From assembly GCF_001025215.1 (NCBI RefSeq), contig NZ_AP012330.1, forward strand, positions 744,001 to 808,000: a stretch of 64,000 nt of DNA, read 5' to 3'. The position numbers and the translations under genes are program-made. Positions within the stretch are counted from its first letter, which is position 1, and every line of letters begins with the position of its first letter. Origin of the DNA: Bifidobacterium pseudocatenulatum DSM 20438 = JCM 1200 = LMG 10505. GTDB lineage: Bacteria > Actinomycetota > Actinomycetes > Actinomycetales > Bifidobacteriaceae. This document shows, piece by piece, positions 54,292 through 62,796 of this stretch. The notes beneath the pieces are model-generated. The model did no database searches and was not told where the DNA came from. It saw only the letters and a list, made by a program, of their open reading frames with translations.

Positions 54292-56030
54292 TGACTGCGA
54301 AAAACATTCGTCGTGTGATTGCCGCGGTCTCATTAGTGGTATTGCTGGGATGCTCCATGATGCATCTGGCCGGATGCTCGAGCATATTGGGACTTCCTGA
54401 AGATGGTCCGGTGCAGACCATGACCCCGGAGGAACAAAGCACAAGAAGAGTGTTCACGTCTCCCGACGGGCCGGCCGATGACGCGCAGCCGGAAGCCATC
54501 GTCAAAGGATTTTTCGACGTCATGCCTGCGGGAGTGCAGAGTGACGGGTTCGCCACGGGCAAGCAGTTCCTTACCGATGGCGCCGCATCAAGGTGGAATG
54601 CCGATAACCGGACTACGGTATATGCCGACGTGCCGAAATTCGTGCGTAAGGCCAGCACGGTGGAGTCAGGGCAAGGCGGGCAGAAAACCGTGGTGAGCGT
54701 CAGCCTCCAGATACAAGGGGAACTGGATGCGCATGGCGTGTATACGGCGGTGGCGAGCGGAGGGGCAAAAACCTACGATTTCTCCCTCTCCAAAGTGCGT
54801 GGCCAATGGCGGATCAGCAAACTGCCGACAGGCGTGATGATCAGCTCCTACGATTTCGAGCAGGTGTACCGTCAGGTTTCGCTATATCAGTTGGGCTCTT
54901 CCGAAAAAGAACTGATCCCCGATGTTCGTTGGCTTTGCTGGAGGGATTGGCGGACGCGCGCCGTGCAGGAACTGCTTGCCGGAAATGCGGCATGGCTGGA
55001 AGGCGCGGTAAGCGACACCAATACCAAGCGGATCGTGTTGCAGCCCGACGGTGTGCAGATGCGCGATTCGGTGATGGAAATGAGTCTCTCATCGGCGATG
55101 GAACGAATGACGGATGCCGAACGTGGCATTTTGGTCAGGCAGATTCGCCTATCGTTGGGGGACGGCAGCGCCGAGACGGAAATCAAGGTGATGTCTGGAA
55201 ACCATGACTATTCGCATGCCGATGATTCGTCGTCTCTTGATGCGCAGACTCCGCTGAATCCCATGTATACGTTGAGCGTCGGCAATATCGTGTCGTTGAA
55301 ATCCTACAGCGCCATTCGTGTGGCGCAAACGGATCTTTCGGACGTGCGAAGCTTCGTTTTCTCAGCACAGGGCGGAGCCGTGCTTGGTCGTGACGGATAT
55401 GTGAAAAGGCTCGCAGAGGACGGTTCCACCCATGCATTGATGTTTTCAGGACGCATGATGAAAACCATCTGCAAAGGAAACGACTCCGAGATTTGGGGCA
55501 TCGACACATCTGGCAAGCACATCATGGTCGATGATGCCGGCACGGTTCTCACCCTTGACGTTCCCGGCCTCGTATCAGCACAAACGCTCCATTCCATGAG
55601 GCTTTCCCCTGAGGGGGACCGTATCGCATTCTCCATCGAATCGGATGGGGGAGCGCAGTCGGGTGTGGCCATCATCGGGATATGCCGGGACCATGATGGC
55701 TCCGTGGCTGGGCTGTCCCAAGCGTTCGCTTTGGTTTCCACACAGTCCAATGTGTCGATGATGACGTTCTATAACGACGTCACTTTTCTCTATGCCACGC
55801 AATACGAGCGGGGGCGTGCGCAGATCGGACGACGTCAGATGGTGCCTGGTCCTGAAACGAGTCAGGCGCTACCCGACAATGGTGCGGTCGATATGGCCAC
55901 AGGAGAAGTCGGCACATATCGCAGGCTTGTCGTACTCGACCATCTCGGAGTGGCGAGAACGGTCGACGGATCGTTGGATGGTGCATGGACGATTGCTGAT
56001 TCCCAAGTTACGTCGTTATCTGTGCAATAG
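54291..56030 (+). CDS. lpqB: Lipoprotein LpqB
   Basis: A 579-residue lipoprotein. Signal sequence with lipobox LAGC and lipidated Cys29, a GerMN domain (about 190-300: LLAGNAAWLEGAVSDTNTKRI), and a C-terminal beta-propeller-like LpqB domain. It works with MtrB, modulating MtrA activity and cell-wall homeostasis in mycobacteria and Streptomyces. The start is the ATG overlapping the mtrB stop, with GGAGGGG just upstream. It is the last gene of mtrA-mtrB-lpqB; no clear terminator separates it from the next promoter. Confidence 0.92.
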   Translation: MTAKNIRRVIAAVSLVVLLGCSMMHLAGCSSILGLPEDGPVQTMTPEEQSTRRVFTSPDGPADDAQPEAIVKGFFDVMPAGVQSDGFATGKQFLTDGAASRWNADNRTTVYADVPKFVRKASTVESGQGGQKTVVSVSLQIQGELDAHGVYTAVASGGAKTYDFSLSKVRGQWRISKLPTGVMISSYDFEQVYRQVSLYQLGSSEKELIPDVRWLCWRDWRTRAVQELLAGNAAWLEGAVSDTNTKRIVLQPDGVQMRDSVMEMSLSSAMERMTDAERGILVRQIRLSLGDGSAETEIKVMSGNHDYSHADDSSSLDAQTPLNPMYTLSVGNIVSLKSYSAIRVAQTDLSDVRSFVFSAQGGAVLGRDGYVKRLAEDGSTHALMFSGRMMKTICKGNDSEIWGIDTSGKHIMVDDAGTVLTLDVPGLVSAQTLHSMRLSPEGDRIAFSIESDGGAQSGVAIIGICRDHDGSVAGLSQAFALVSTQSNVSMMTFYNDVTFLYATQYERGRAQIGRRQMVPGPETSQALPDNGAVDMATGEVGTYRRLVVLDHLGVARTVDGSLDGAWTIADSQVTSLSVQ

Positions 56031-56052
56031 TGAAAAAGTTGTAATTCCGCCA

Positions 56053-56094
56053 TTGTTATCGTTTCGTTATTGACTTGTTATCGAAACGTTATTG
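56053..56094 (+). promoter_or_regulatory. Two tandem operator-like repeats upstream of fruE
   Basis: TTGTTATCG-TTT-CGTTATTG (56053-56072), two bases AC, then TTGTTATCG-AAA-CGTTATTG (56075-56094). The 17 outer bases of each copy are identical and the central three are complementary. A TTGACT at 56070-56075 could be the -35 box, with the second copy filling the spacer to a weak TGCTAT -10 at 56093-56098; a bound repressor, for example a LacI-type protein, would then block the promoter. Confidence 0.75.
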
Positions 56095-56185
56095 CTATGG
56101 ATTGAGACCTTGGATTGTTCGAACGATACTGAAAACACTGATGGCAAGGAAGCCCATCAATAGAAATACTCGAGGAGGAGTTTTC

Positions 56186-57178
56186 ATGAAGAATTGGAAG
56201 AAAGCTATTGCGATTTGTGCTTCGGCGGCAGCTATGGCCAGCATGGCGGCCTGCGGTGGCGGCAGCTCCAATGGCGATTCCAGCTCCAGCAAGAGCGATA
56301 AGAAGACCATCGGTTTCGTGGCAGTCGGTCCGGAAGGCGGCTTCCGTACGGCCAACGAGAACGATCTGAAGAAGGCATTCGAGGATGCCGGATTCGATCT
56401 GGTGTACTCCCCGACGCAGAACAACGATCAGCAGAAGCAGATTCAGGCATTCAACAAGTTCGTCAACGACGAAGTCGACGCGATCGTGCTATCCGCAACC
56501 AACGATTCCGGTTGGGATGACTGCTTGGAGAACGCGGCGGAAGCTGAAATCCCGGTCTTCACCGTCGACCGCAACATCGATATCAAGAGCGATGCGGCAA
56601 AGAAGGCAGTCGTCTCGCACATCGGCCCGTCCAATGTCTGGGCCGGCGAGCAGGCCGCTGAATTCGTCAACAAGAGCTTCCCAGATGGCGCCAACGGCTT
56701 CATTCTGGAAGGACCGGCAGGCCTGTCCGTGGTGACCGATCGTGGCACCGGTTGGGATAACAAGGCAGCAAGCAATATCAAGGTGCTTGAGTCCCAGTCC
56801 GCCAACTGGTCCACCGATGAGGCAAAGACCGTGACAGCAGGTCTGCTCGACAAGTACAAGTCCGACAATCCGCAGTTCATCTTCGCCCAGAACGATGAGA
56901 TGGGTCTCGGCGCGGCACAGGCCGTTGATGCCGCTGGTCTGAAGGGCAAGGTCAAGATCATCACCATCGATGGCACCAAGGCCGCTCTGCAGTCTCTGGT
57001 CGACGGCGATCTTTCCTACGTCATCGAGTACAACCCGATCTTCGGTAAGGAAACCGCCAACGCCGTCAAGGATTATCTGGATGGCAAGTCTGTTGAATCC
57101 GATATCGAGATCGAATCCAAGACCTTCGATGCAGACAGCGCCAAGGAAGCCCTGGATGCCGGTACCCGTGCGTACTGA
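56186..57178 (+). CDS. fruE: Sugar ABC transporter substrate-binding lipoprotein (FruE-like)
   Basis: A 330-residue family-2 (ribose/galactofuranose-type) binding protein. Lipobox MAAC with Cys23, a GGG-Ser-rich linker, then a periplasmic-binding fold (IGFVAVGPEGGFRTANENDLKKAF near 42). The close relatives are YtfQ and B. longum FruE, which binds fructose with ribose and xylose as further ligands. The next three genes supply the ATPase and two permeases in the fruEKFG order. GAGGAGG precedes the ATG at 56186; longer frames overlap the operators. Confidence 0.88.
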   Translation: MKNWKKAIAICASAAAMASMAACGGGSSNGDSSSSKSDKKTIGFVAVGPEGGFRTANENDLKKAFEDAGFDLVYSPTQNNDQQKQIQAFNKFVNDEVDAIVLSATNDSGWDDCLENAAEAEIPVFTVDRNIDIKSDAAKKAVVSHIGPSNVWAGEQAAEFVNKSFPDGANGFILEGPAGLSVVTDRGTGWDNKAASNIKVLESQSANWSTDEAKTVTAGLLDKYKSDNPQFIFAQNDEMGLGAAQAVDAAGLKGKVKIITIDGTKAALQSLVDGDLSYVIEYNPIFGKETANAVKDYLDGKSVESDIEIESKTFDADSAKEALDAGTRAY

Positions 57179-57222
57179 TCCGATCAGATAACTTTCCGAA
57201 TAGCATCTCTCCTTTTCACATA

Positions 57223-57275
57223 GCCCAAGAACGGTGCACCGCATAGCGCGATGCACCGTTCGTTCCATCTTGGGC
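57223..57275 (+). repeat. Large hairpin between fruE and fruK
   Basis: Two nested perfect stems: GCCCAAGA (57223-57230) with TCTTGGGC (57268-57275), and ACGGTGCA (57231-57238) with TGCACCGT (57252-57259). It resembles the intercistronic hairpins that protect binding-protein messages and lower expression of the downstream ABC genes. No T tract follows. Confidence 0.7.
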
Positions 57276-57285
57276 AAATATCACA

Positions 57286-57297
57286 AAACGATAACAA
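57286..57297 (-). promoter_or_regulatory. Third partial operator copy upstream of fruK
   Basis: On the minus strand this reads TTGTTATCGTTT, the first 12 bases of the first fruE operator repeat. It is 18 bases ahead of the fruK start. Confidence 0.5.
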
Positions 57298-57315
57298 TTT
57301 TCGTAAGGCGAAGAC

Positions 57316-58857
57316 ATGGTAGATAAGCAACCAATCGTCGTGATGAAAGGTATCACGATCGAGTTCCCGGGCGTCAAGGCCCTGGACGGCGTCGACCTGC
57401 GTCTGTATCCAGGTGAAGTCCACGCTCTCATGGGCGAGAACGGCGCTGGAAAATCGACGATGATCAAAGCGCTTACCGGCGTGTACAGGATCAACGCGGG
57501 GTCCATTGAAGTGGAAGGCAAGCCGCAAACCTTCACCGGTACCGGTGATGCGCAGAACGCGGGCATCGCCACCGTGTATCAGGAAGTTAACCTGTGCACC
57601 AATCTCAGCATCGGCGAAAACGTCATGCTTGGTCATGAGGTGCGAGGGACGCTGGGCATCAACTGGAAGAAAACCTATGAGGAATCGAAGAAATTCCTCG
57701 CCCAGATGGGTCTGGATCATCTTGATCCGAGAGCACCGTTGAGCTCCATTTCCATCGCCATGCAGCAGCTGGTCGCCATCGCCCGAGCCATGGTGATCGA
57801 TGCCAAGGTGCTGATTCTTGACGAACCGACGTCATCGCTTGACGCCAACGAAGTGCAGGATCTGTTCAAGATCATGCGCAAGATTCGTGATTCGGGTGTG
57901 GCGATCCTGTTCGTGTCCCACTTCCTTGACCAGATTTACGAGATCACCGATCGCCTGACCGTGCTCCGCAACGGTAAGTTCATCAAAGAAGTCATGACCA
58001 AGGACACTCCGCGTGACGAGCTCATCGGCATGATGATCGGCAAGAGCGCGGACGAGCTGAGCCAGATCGGCGCCAAGAAGGCGCATCGTGACGTGACTGA
58101 AGGTGAACAGCCCATCGTCTCCGTCAAGCAGCTTGGTCTGAAAGGCACCATCAATCCTACGGACCTAGATATCTACCCAGGCCAGGTTGTCGGCTTCGCA
58201 GGCCTGTTGGGATCCGGACGAACCGAACTCGGCCGACTGCTGTACGGTGCGGACAAGCCGGATTCCGGTACGTACGAGCTCAAAGGCAAGAAGACCAGTA
58301 TCTCCGATCCGTACACGGCATTGCGCAACAAGATCGCATACTCCACGGAGAACCGTCGAGACGAAGGCATTATTGGCGATCTGACGGTCCGCGAGAACAT
58401 TCTGATCGCCTTGCAGGCGACGAGAGGCATGTTCAAGCCGATTCCGAAGAAGGAAGCCGACGAGATCGTCGACAAGTACATGAAGGAGCTGAACGTTCGT
58501 CCGAACGATCCGAACAAGCTCATCAAGAACCTGTCCGGCGGCAACCAGCAGAAGGTGCTGATCGCACGTTGGCTGGCCACGCATCCCGACCTGCTCATTC
58601 TGGACGAGCCGACGCGAGGCATCGATATCGGCGCCAAGGCGGAAATCCAGCAGGTGGTGCTTGATCTTGCCGCTCAGGGCATGGGTGTGGTGTTCATCTC
58701 GTCCGAAATGGAAGAGGTGGTCAGGCTTTCTGACGACATCGAAGTGCTGAAGGATCGCCACAAGATCGCCGAACTCGTCAATGACAACACGGTTTCCCAG
58801 GAAACCATCGTCCAAACCATCGCGAACACGAACGTCAATACAGGAAAGGAGGCATGA
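57316..58857 (+). CDS. fruK: Sugar ABC transporter ATPase (FruK-like)
   Basis: A 513-residue protein with two ATPase domains in tandem, as in RbsA/XylG/YtfR. First domain: Walker A GENGAGKST near residue 41, Q-loop TVYQEVNLC near 89, signature LSSISIAMQQLVAIA near 141 (degenerate), Walker B LILDEPTSSLD near 160. Second: a weak Walker A-like GLLGSGRTEL near 297, signature LSGGNQQKVLIARWL near 404, Walker B LLILDEPTRGID near 426. As is usual in the family, one site is degenerate. It drives fruEKFG uptake. The stop overlaps the permease start by four bases. Confidence 0.93.
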   Translation: MVDKQPIVVMKGITIEFPGVKALDGVDLRLYPGEVHALMGENGAGKSTMIKALTGVYRINAGSIEVEGKPQTFTGTGDAQNAGIATVYQEVNLCTNLSIGENVMLGHEVRGTLGINWKKTYEESKKFLAQMGLDHLDPRAPLSSISIAMQQLVAIARAMVIDAKVLILDEPTSSLDANEVQDLFKIMRKIRDSGVAILFVSHFLDQIYEITDRLTVLRNGKFIKEVMTKDTPRDELIGMMIGKSADELSQIGAKKAHRDVTEGEQPIVSVKQLGLKGTINPTDLDIYPGQVVGFAGLLGSGRTELGRLLYGADKPDSGTYELKGKKTSISDPYTALRNKIAYSTENRRDEGIIGDLTVRENILIALQATRGMFKPIPKKEADEIVDKYMKELNVRPNDPNKLIKNLSGGNQQKVLIARWLATHPDLLILDEPTRGIDIGAKAEIQQVVLDLAAQGMGVVFISSEMEEVVRLSDDIEVLKDRHKIAELVNDNTVSQETIVQTIANTNVNTGKEA

Positions 58858-59930
58858 TGAGCGACAAGAAAACAAAGCAGGACGGCGATTCCCTCGTCAA
58901 GAAGCTGCTGTCGTCAAACCTCACATGGTCTGTGGTCGCACTGATTGTGCTGATCGTCATCTGCACCATCTCCGATCACCAATTCCTCTCGTTGAGCTGG
59001 AATAAGAACACCGGAGGTCTTTCGGGACCGCTGATCACCATGCTGCAGGAATCGGCGCGTTATCTCATGATCGCCACCGGCATGACATTGGTGATCTCCA
59101 CTGCAGGCATCGACCTTTCCGTAGGTTCCGTTATGGCGGTTGCCGGTGCGGCGGCCATGCAGATGCTGACTTCCGGCGTTAACGTGTGGCTGGCGATTTT
59201 CCTCGCACTGCTCATCGGCCTCGGTGTCGGCTGCATCAACGGCGCATTGGTTTCCATTCTGGGACTGCAGCCGTTCATCACCACGCTGATCATGATGCTC
59301 GCAGGTCGAGGATTGGCCAAGGTCATCACTTCCGGCCAGAACACTGATGCCAGCTCCGTTGCAGGCGGCGCGCCGCTGAAATGGATGGCCAACGGCTTCA
59401 TTCTGGGCATTCCCGCCAATTTCGTCATCGCATTGGTCATTGTCGCGCTGATTGGCCTGCTGTGCCGCAAAACGGCCATGGGCATGATGGTCGAATCCGT
59501 CGGCATCAATCCGGAAGCCTCCCGCATGACCGGCATCAAGCCGAAGAAGATCCTCTTCCTCGTATACGCGATTTCCGGTCTTCTGGCAGCCGTGGCAGGC
59601 CTGTTCGCCACCGCATCCGTGATGCGCGTCGACGTGGTCAAGACCGGGCAGGATCTTGAAATGTATGCCATCCTCGCAGTCGTTATCGGCGGAACCTCGC
59701 TGCTTGGCGGCAAGTTCTCCCTGGCTGGCAGCGCGCTTGGCGCGGTGATCATCGCCATGATCCGCAAGACCATCATCACCCTCGGTATCGATTCCGCCGC
59801 AACACCGGCATTCTTCGCCGTCGTGGTGATCGTGATCTGCGTGATGCAGGCTCCGAAGATTCATAACCTTGGCGCGGAAATAAAACGTAAGTGCGCGCTG
59901 AAGACGCAAACTAAGGCGGTGGCAGCATGA
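58854..59930 (+). CDS. fruF: Sugar ABC transporter permease (FruF-like)
   Basis: A 358-residue permease of the RbsC/YtfT family with about 9-10 membrane helices, including the family segment TAGIDLSVGSVMAVAGAAA near residue 85 and ILAVVIGGTSLLGG near 269. It pairs with FruG. Two adjacent ATGs are possible (58854 and 58857), behind AAGGAGG; the first overlaps the fruK stop by four bases. Confidence 0.92.
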   Translation: MMSDKKTKQDGDSLVKKLLSSNLTWSVVALIVLIVICTISDHQFLSLSWNKNTGGLSGPLITMLQESARYLMIATGMTLVISTAGIDLSVGSVMAVAGAAAMQMLTSGVNVWLAIFLALLIGLGVGCINGALVSILGLQPFITTLIMMLAGRGLAKVITSGQNTDASSVAGGAPLKWMANGFILGIPANFVIALVIVALIGLLCRKTAMGMMVESVGINPEASRMTGIKPKKILFLVYAISGLLAAVAGLFATASVMRVDVVKTGQDLEMYAILAVVIGGTSLLGGKFSLAGSALGAVIIAMIRKTIITLGIDSAATPAFFAVVVIVICVMQAPKIHNLGAEIKRKCALKTQTKAVAA

Positions 59931-60952
59931 CTTCTGCAACAGCTACTCAGGTCAAGAAGACCGTGAAACCGACTCGGCGTCGTCTTGACGCTCAGATGAT
60001 TCCAACCATCGCAGCAGTGGTGATCTTCATTCTGATGATCATCATGGGTCAGGCGCTGTTCGGCACCTACCTGCGTCTTGGATTCGTGTCGTCCCTGTTC
60101 ATCGACCATGCCTACCTGATTATTCTGGCCGTGGCTATGACGCTTCCGGTATTGACCGGCGGCATCGATCTGTCGGTTGGCGCCATCGTCGCCATCACCG
60201 CGGTCGTCGGTGTGAAACTCACCAACGCAGGCGTCGCGGCTCCGCTCGCCATGGTCGTCATGATTCTCATCGGCGTGGCGTTCGGCCTATTGACCGGCAC
60301 CCTGATCGAAGAATTCAACATGCAGCCGTTCATCGCGTCGCTGGCTTCGATGTTCCTGGCGCGAGGCATCGCATCCATCATTTCGACCAAGGCGCAGACC
60401 TTCCCCGAAAATAACAACTTCGATTTCATTTCGCAGAAGATCACCATCATCGACAATCCGAAGATCTCCCAAGATCTGTACATCAATGTCGGTGTGATCA
60501 TTGCGGCGCTCGTGGTTATCTTCGGGTACATCCTGCTGCACCATACACGCACCGGACGCACCATCTACGCCATCGGCGGCTCGCGCTCCTCCGCGGAACT
60601 CATGGGCTTGCCGGTCAAGCGCACGCAGTACGTCATCTACCTGACCTCCGCCACACTGGCCTCCATCGCCTCCATCGTGTACACGGCCAACATCCGCTCT
60701 TCCATCAACACGGTCGGTGTCGGCTGGGAACTTGATGCTGTGGCCTCCGTGGTCATCGGCGGCACCATCGTCACCGGCGGCTTCGGCTACGTGCTCGGTT
60801 CCGTCATCGGCGCTCTGGTCCGTTCCACCATCGACCCGCTGACCTCCGACTTCGGCGTGCCGGCCGAATGGACCACCATCGTGGTCGGCCTGATGATCCT
60901 GATCTTCGTGGTGCTGCAGCGTGCGGTCACCGCCTTCAACAAGAAAGAATAG
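59927..60952 (+). CDS. fruG: Sugar ABC transporter permease (FruG-like)
   Basis: A 341-residue RbsC/YjfF-type permease with about 9-10 helices; TGGIDLSVGAIVAITAVVGV near residue 77 and VASVVIGGTIVTGGFGYVLGS near 270 are family segments. The start overlaps the fruF stop (ATGA). It is the last gene of the operon, followed by a strong terminator. Substrate by analogy with B. longum: fructose, possibly ribose and xylose. Confidence 0.92.
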   Translation: MTSATATQVKKTVKPTRRRLDAQMIPTIAAVVIFILMIIMGQALFGTYLRLGFVSSLFIDHAYLIILAVAMTLPVLTGGIDLSVGAIVAITAVVGVKLTNAGVAAPLAMVVMILIGVAFGLLTGTLIEEFNMQPFIASLASMFLARGIASIISTKAQTFPENNNFDFISQKITIIDNPKISQDLYINVGVIIAALVVIFGYILLHHTRTGRTIYAIGGSRSSAELMGLPVKRTQYVIYLTSATLASIASIVYTANIRSSINTVGVGWELDAVASVVIGGTIVTGGFGYVLGSVIGALVRSTIDPLTSDFGVPAEWTTIVVGLMILIFVVLQRAVTAFNKKE

Positions 60953-60994
60953 GAGGAACGGCTCCAGTTCATACCATTTGTTTCTGATTCCCTT

Positions 60995-61039
60995 TGCGTA
61001 AGGCTGGACGTGCCGAAATGGTACGTCCAGCCTTACGCA
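60995..61039 (+). terminator. Terminator of fruEKFG
   Basis: A perfect 17-bp inverted repeat (60995-61011 with 61023-61039) with an 11-base loop lies 43 bases after fruG. No T tract follows. Confidence 0.82.
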
Positions 61040-61152
61040 TGCCGTTCCCATCTAGGTCAGGGCTTCCATTACACTACACAGTGGTTTTCATACGAATGAA
61101 TCATAGACGGCATCGCACAGGGCCGTAGGAAAAAGTGCGCGGATAAGGAATT

Positions 61153-62706
61153 ATGGAAGAACGGAACATTACTACAACAACTGCAGCCACTGAATCGCAG
61201 GCGATTACGACAAACGCCGGAACTCAGGAAGCGGCGATTTCAGACGAACGCATCCCCGGCAAACTCATCGGAGCGATTGTGGCGGTCGGCTCCCTCGCCT
61301 TCATCGGCATTCTCACCGAAACCGTGATGACGGTGCTTTTCCCGCAACTCATGCGGGAATTCAACGTCGACACCGCAACCGTGCAGTGGATCACCACCAT
61401 CTACCTGCTGGTGGTCGCGGCCACCATGCCGTTGTCGTCGTATCTTAACCGTCGGTTCAAGCACCGCACGTTGTTCCTTGCCGCGGTGGCGCTTGCCGTG
61501 CTCGGCTCGCTCATTATGATTGTCGGTCATGCGTTCCCGGTCATTCTCATTGCCCGTGTGATTCAAGGCATGGGTTCCGGTGTGGCCACGCCGTTGATGA
61601 TCAACATCATTCTTGAACAGTCGCCAAAGAGCAAAGTCGGTCGTTTGATGGGCGTCGGTTCGCTGGTCATCACCGTCGCTCCGGCAATTGGTCCGACCGT
61701 TGGTGGCGCGGTGTCGAGCATTCTGCCATGGCGTGCGATTTTCGTGATTGTCATTCCGATCATTCTGCTGGTCTCGTTGCCGGTCGGTTTAAAATGCGTC
61801 GAACAGCATCGCCCGACGGAAGAGGCGCGTCTCAATTCGTTGCAGTTCGTGTCGATTGTGCTTGCATTGTGCGGATTGGTGATGTTCCTAAACCAAGCTG
61901 GAGTGGCCGTCAGCGCCGCGGTTTCCGGCGGCAGCGCCACGGTTTCCGGCGGCAGCGCCACGGTGTCGGCAGTGTTCGCCGTGGTGAGTCTGATCGTTGG
62001 ATTGGGGGCATTGCTGTTTTTCGGCTGGTCGTCGAAGCGTTCGTTCTCGCCGCTGATCCGTTTGGGCTGGCTGCGTGACCCGATGGTGTTGTTACATTTG
62101 ATCGCCTACATGCTGCTGCCGATCGTCGGCATCGGTTTCGGTTATGTGATCACCAATGTGGCGCAGCTTTCGTTGGGAACCAGCGCGTTCCTGTCCGGCG
62201 CGTTGGTGCTGCCGGGTGCGCTGATCGGCGCGTTTTTCGCACCGGTGGGAGGTATGCTGTACGACCGTTTCGGACCGGTGCGTCCGATTCTCGGCGCGTT
62301 TTTCGCCGCGATTTGTGGGCCGATTCTGCTGCTGGTATTTTCCATGCGACTGACACCCGTCACGCTTGCCGGTTTCTACTTCATTTTCGGATTTGGTTAT
62401 TCGCTTGGTTTTTCCAATATCATGACCAATGCGTTGCGTAACATCGCACCTCAGTTCATGCCGGACGGCAATGCCGTGTTCAACACCTGCCTGCAGTTCG
62501 GCGGCGCGGCAGGCACCGCGCTGTTCTCCACGATTCTGTCGGTGGCTCAGGCTGGCGCAGGCGAAGAGGGGGGTGCCACGTTCCGTCACGCTACGGCTGT
62601 CGGTGGCAGCTGGACGTTCGCTACCATGATTGGTATCGTGGCCATTGCCATCTGTTGCTTGATTGCGGCGTTCCGTATTGGTGCGAAACGTAATAGCAGG
62701 CTATAG
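61153..62706 (+). CDS. DHA2-family MFS drug efflux transporter
   Basis: A 517-residue protein with about 14 membrane helices, as in EmrB/QacA. The first helix region holds LTETVMTVLFPQLMREFNVDTATVQWITT (residues about 53-81), the family motif D-like segment, and IARVIQGMGSGVATPLM near 136 is motif C-like. It exports hydrophobic drugs, bile salts or similar compounds in exchange for protons; the substrate is unknown. A 40-residue Thr/Ala-rich leader precedes helix 1. A duplicated seven-residue unit occurs in the central loop. AAGGAATT precedes the ATG. Confidence 0.88.
   Translation: MEERNITTTTAATESQAITTNAGTQEAAISDERIPGKLIGAIVAVGSLAFIGILTETVMTVLFPQLMREFNVDTATVQWITTIYLLVVAATMPLSSYLNRRFKHRTLFLAAVALAVLGSLIMIVGHAFPVILIARVIQGMGSGVATPLMINIILEQSPKSKVGRLMGVGSLVITVAPAIGPTVGGAVSSILPWRAIFVIVIPIILLVSLPVGLKCVEQHRPTEEARLNSLQFVSIVLALCGLVMFLNQAGVAVSAAVSGGSATVSGGSATVSAVFAVVSLIVGLGALLFFGWSSKRSFSPLIRLGWLRDPMVLLHLIAYMLLPIVGIGFGYVITNVAQLSLGTSAFLSGALVLPGALIGAFFAPVGGMLYDRFGPVRPILGAFFAAICGPILLLVFSMRLTPVTLAGFYFIFGFGYSLGFSNIMTNALRNIAPQFMPDGNAVFNTCLQFGGAAGTALFSTILSVAQAGAGEEGGATFRHATAVGGSWTFATMIGIVAIAICCLIAAFRIGAKRNSRL
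61920..61961 (+). repeat. Two perfect 21-base tandem copies inside the DHA2 transporter gene
   Basis: The 21-base unit (61920-61940 and 61941-61961) is in frame and encodes the heptapeptide VSGGSAT twice, in a loop near the middle of the protein. A diverged partial copy (VSAA) precedes it. Copy-number change would keep the frame. Confidence 0.85.
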
Positions 62707-62796
62707 AAAAAGCCTGTAGCGTAAAGTGAGGAAAGCGTTCCGTCAAGGAATATCGGCTTGCTATGCTGTCTCTACCGTGTTATTGAGAGGACAGCA

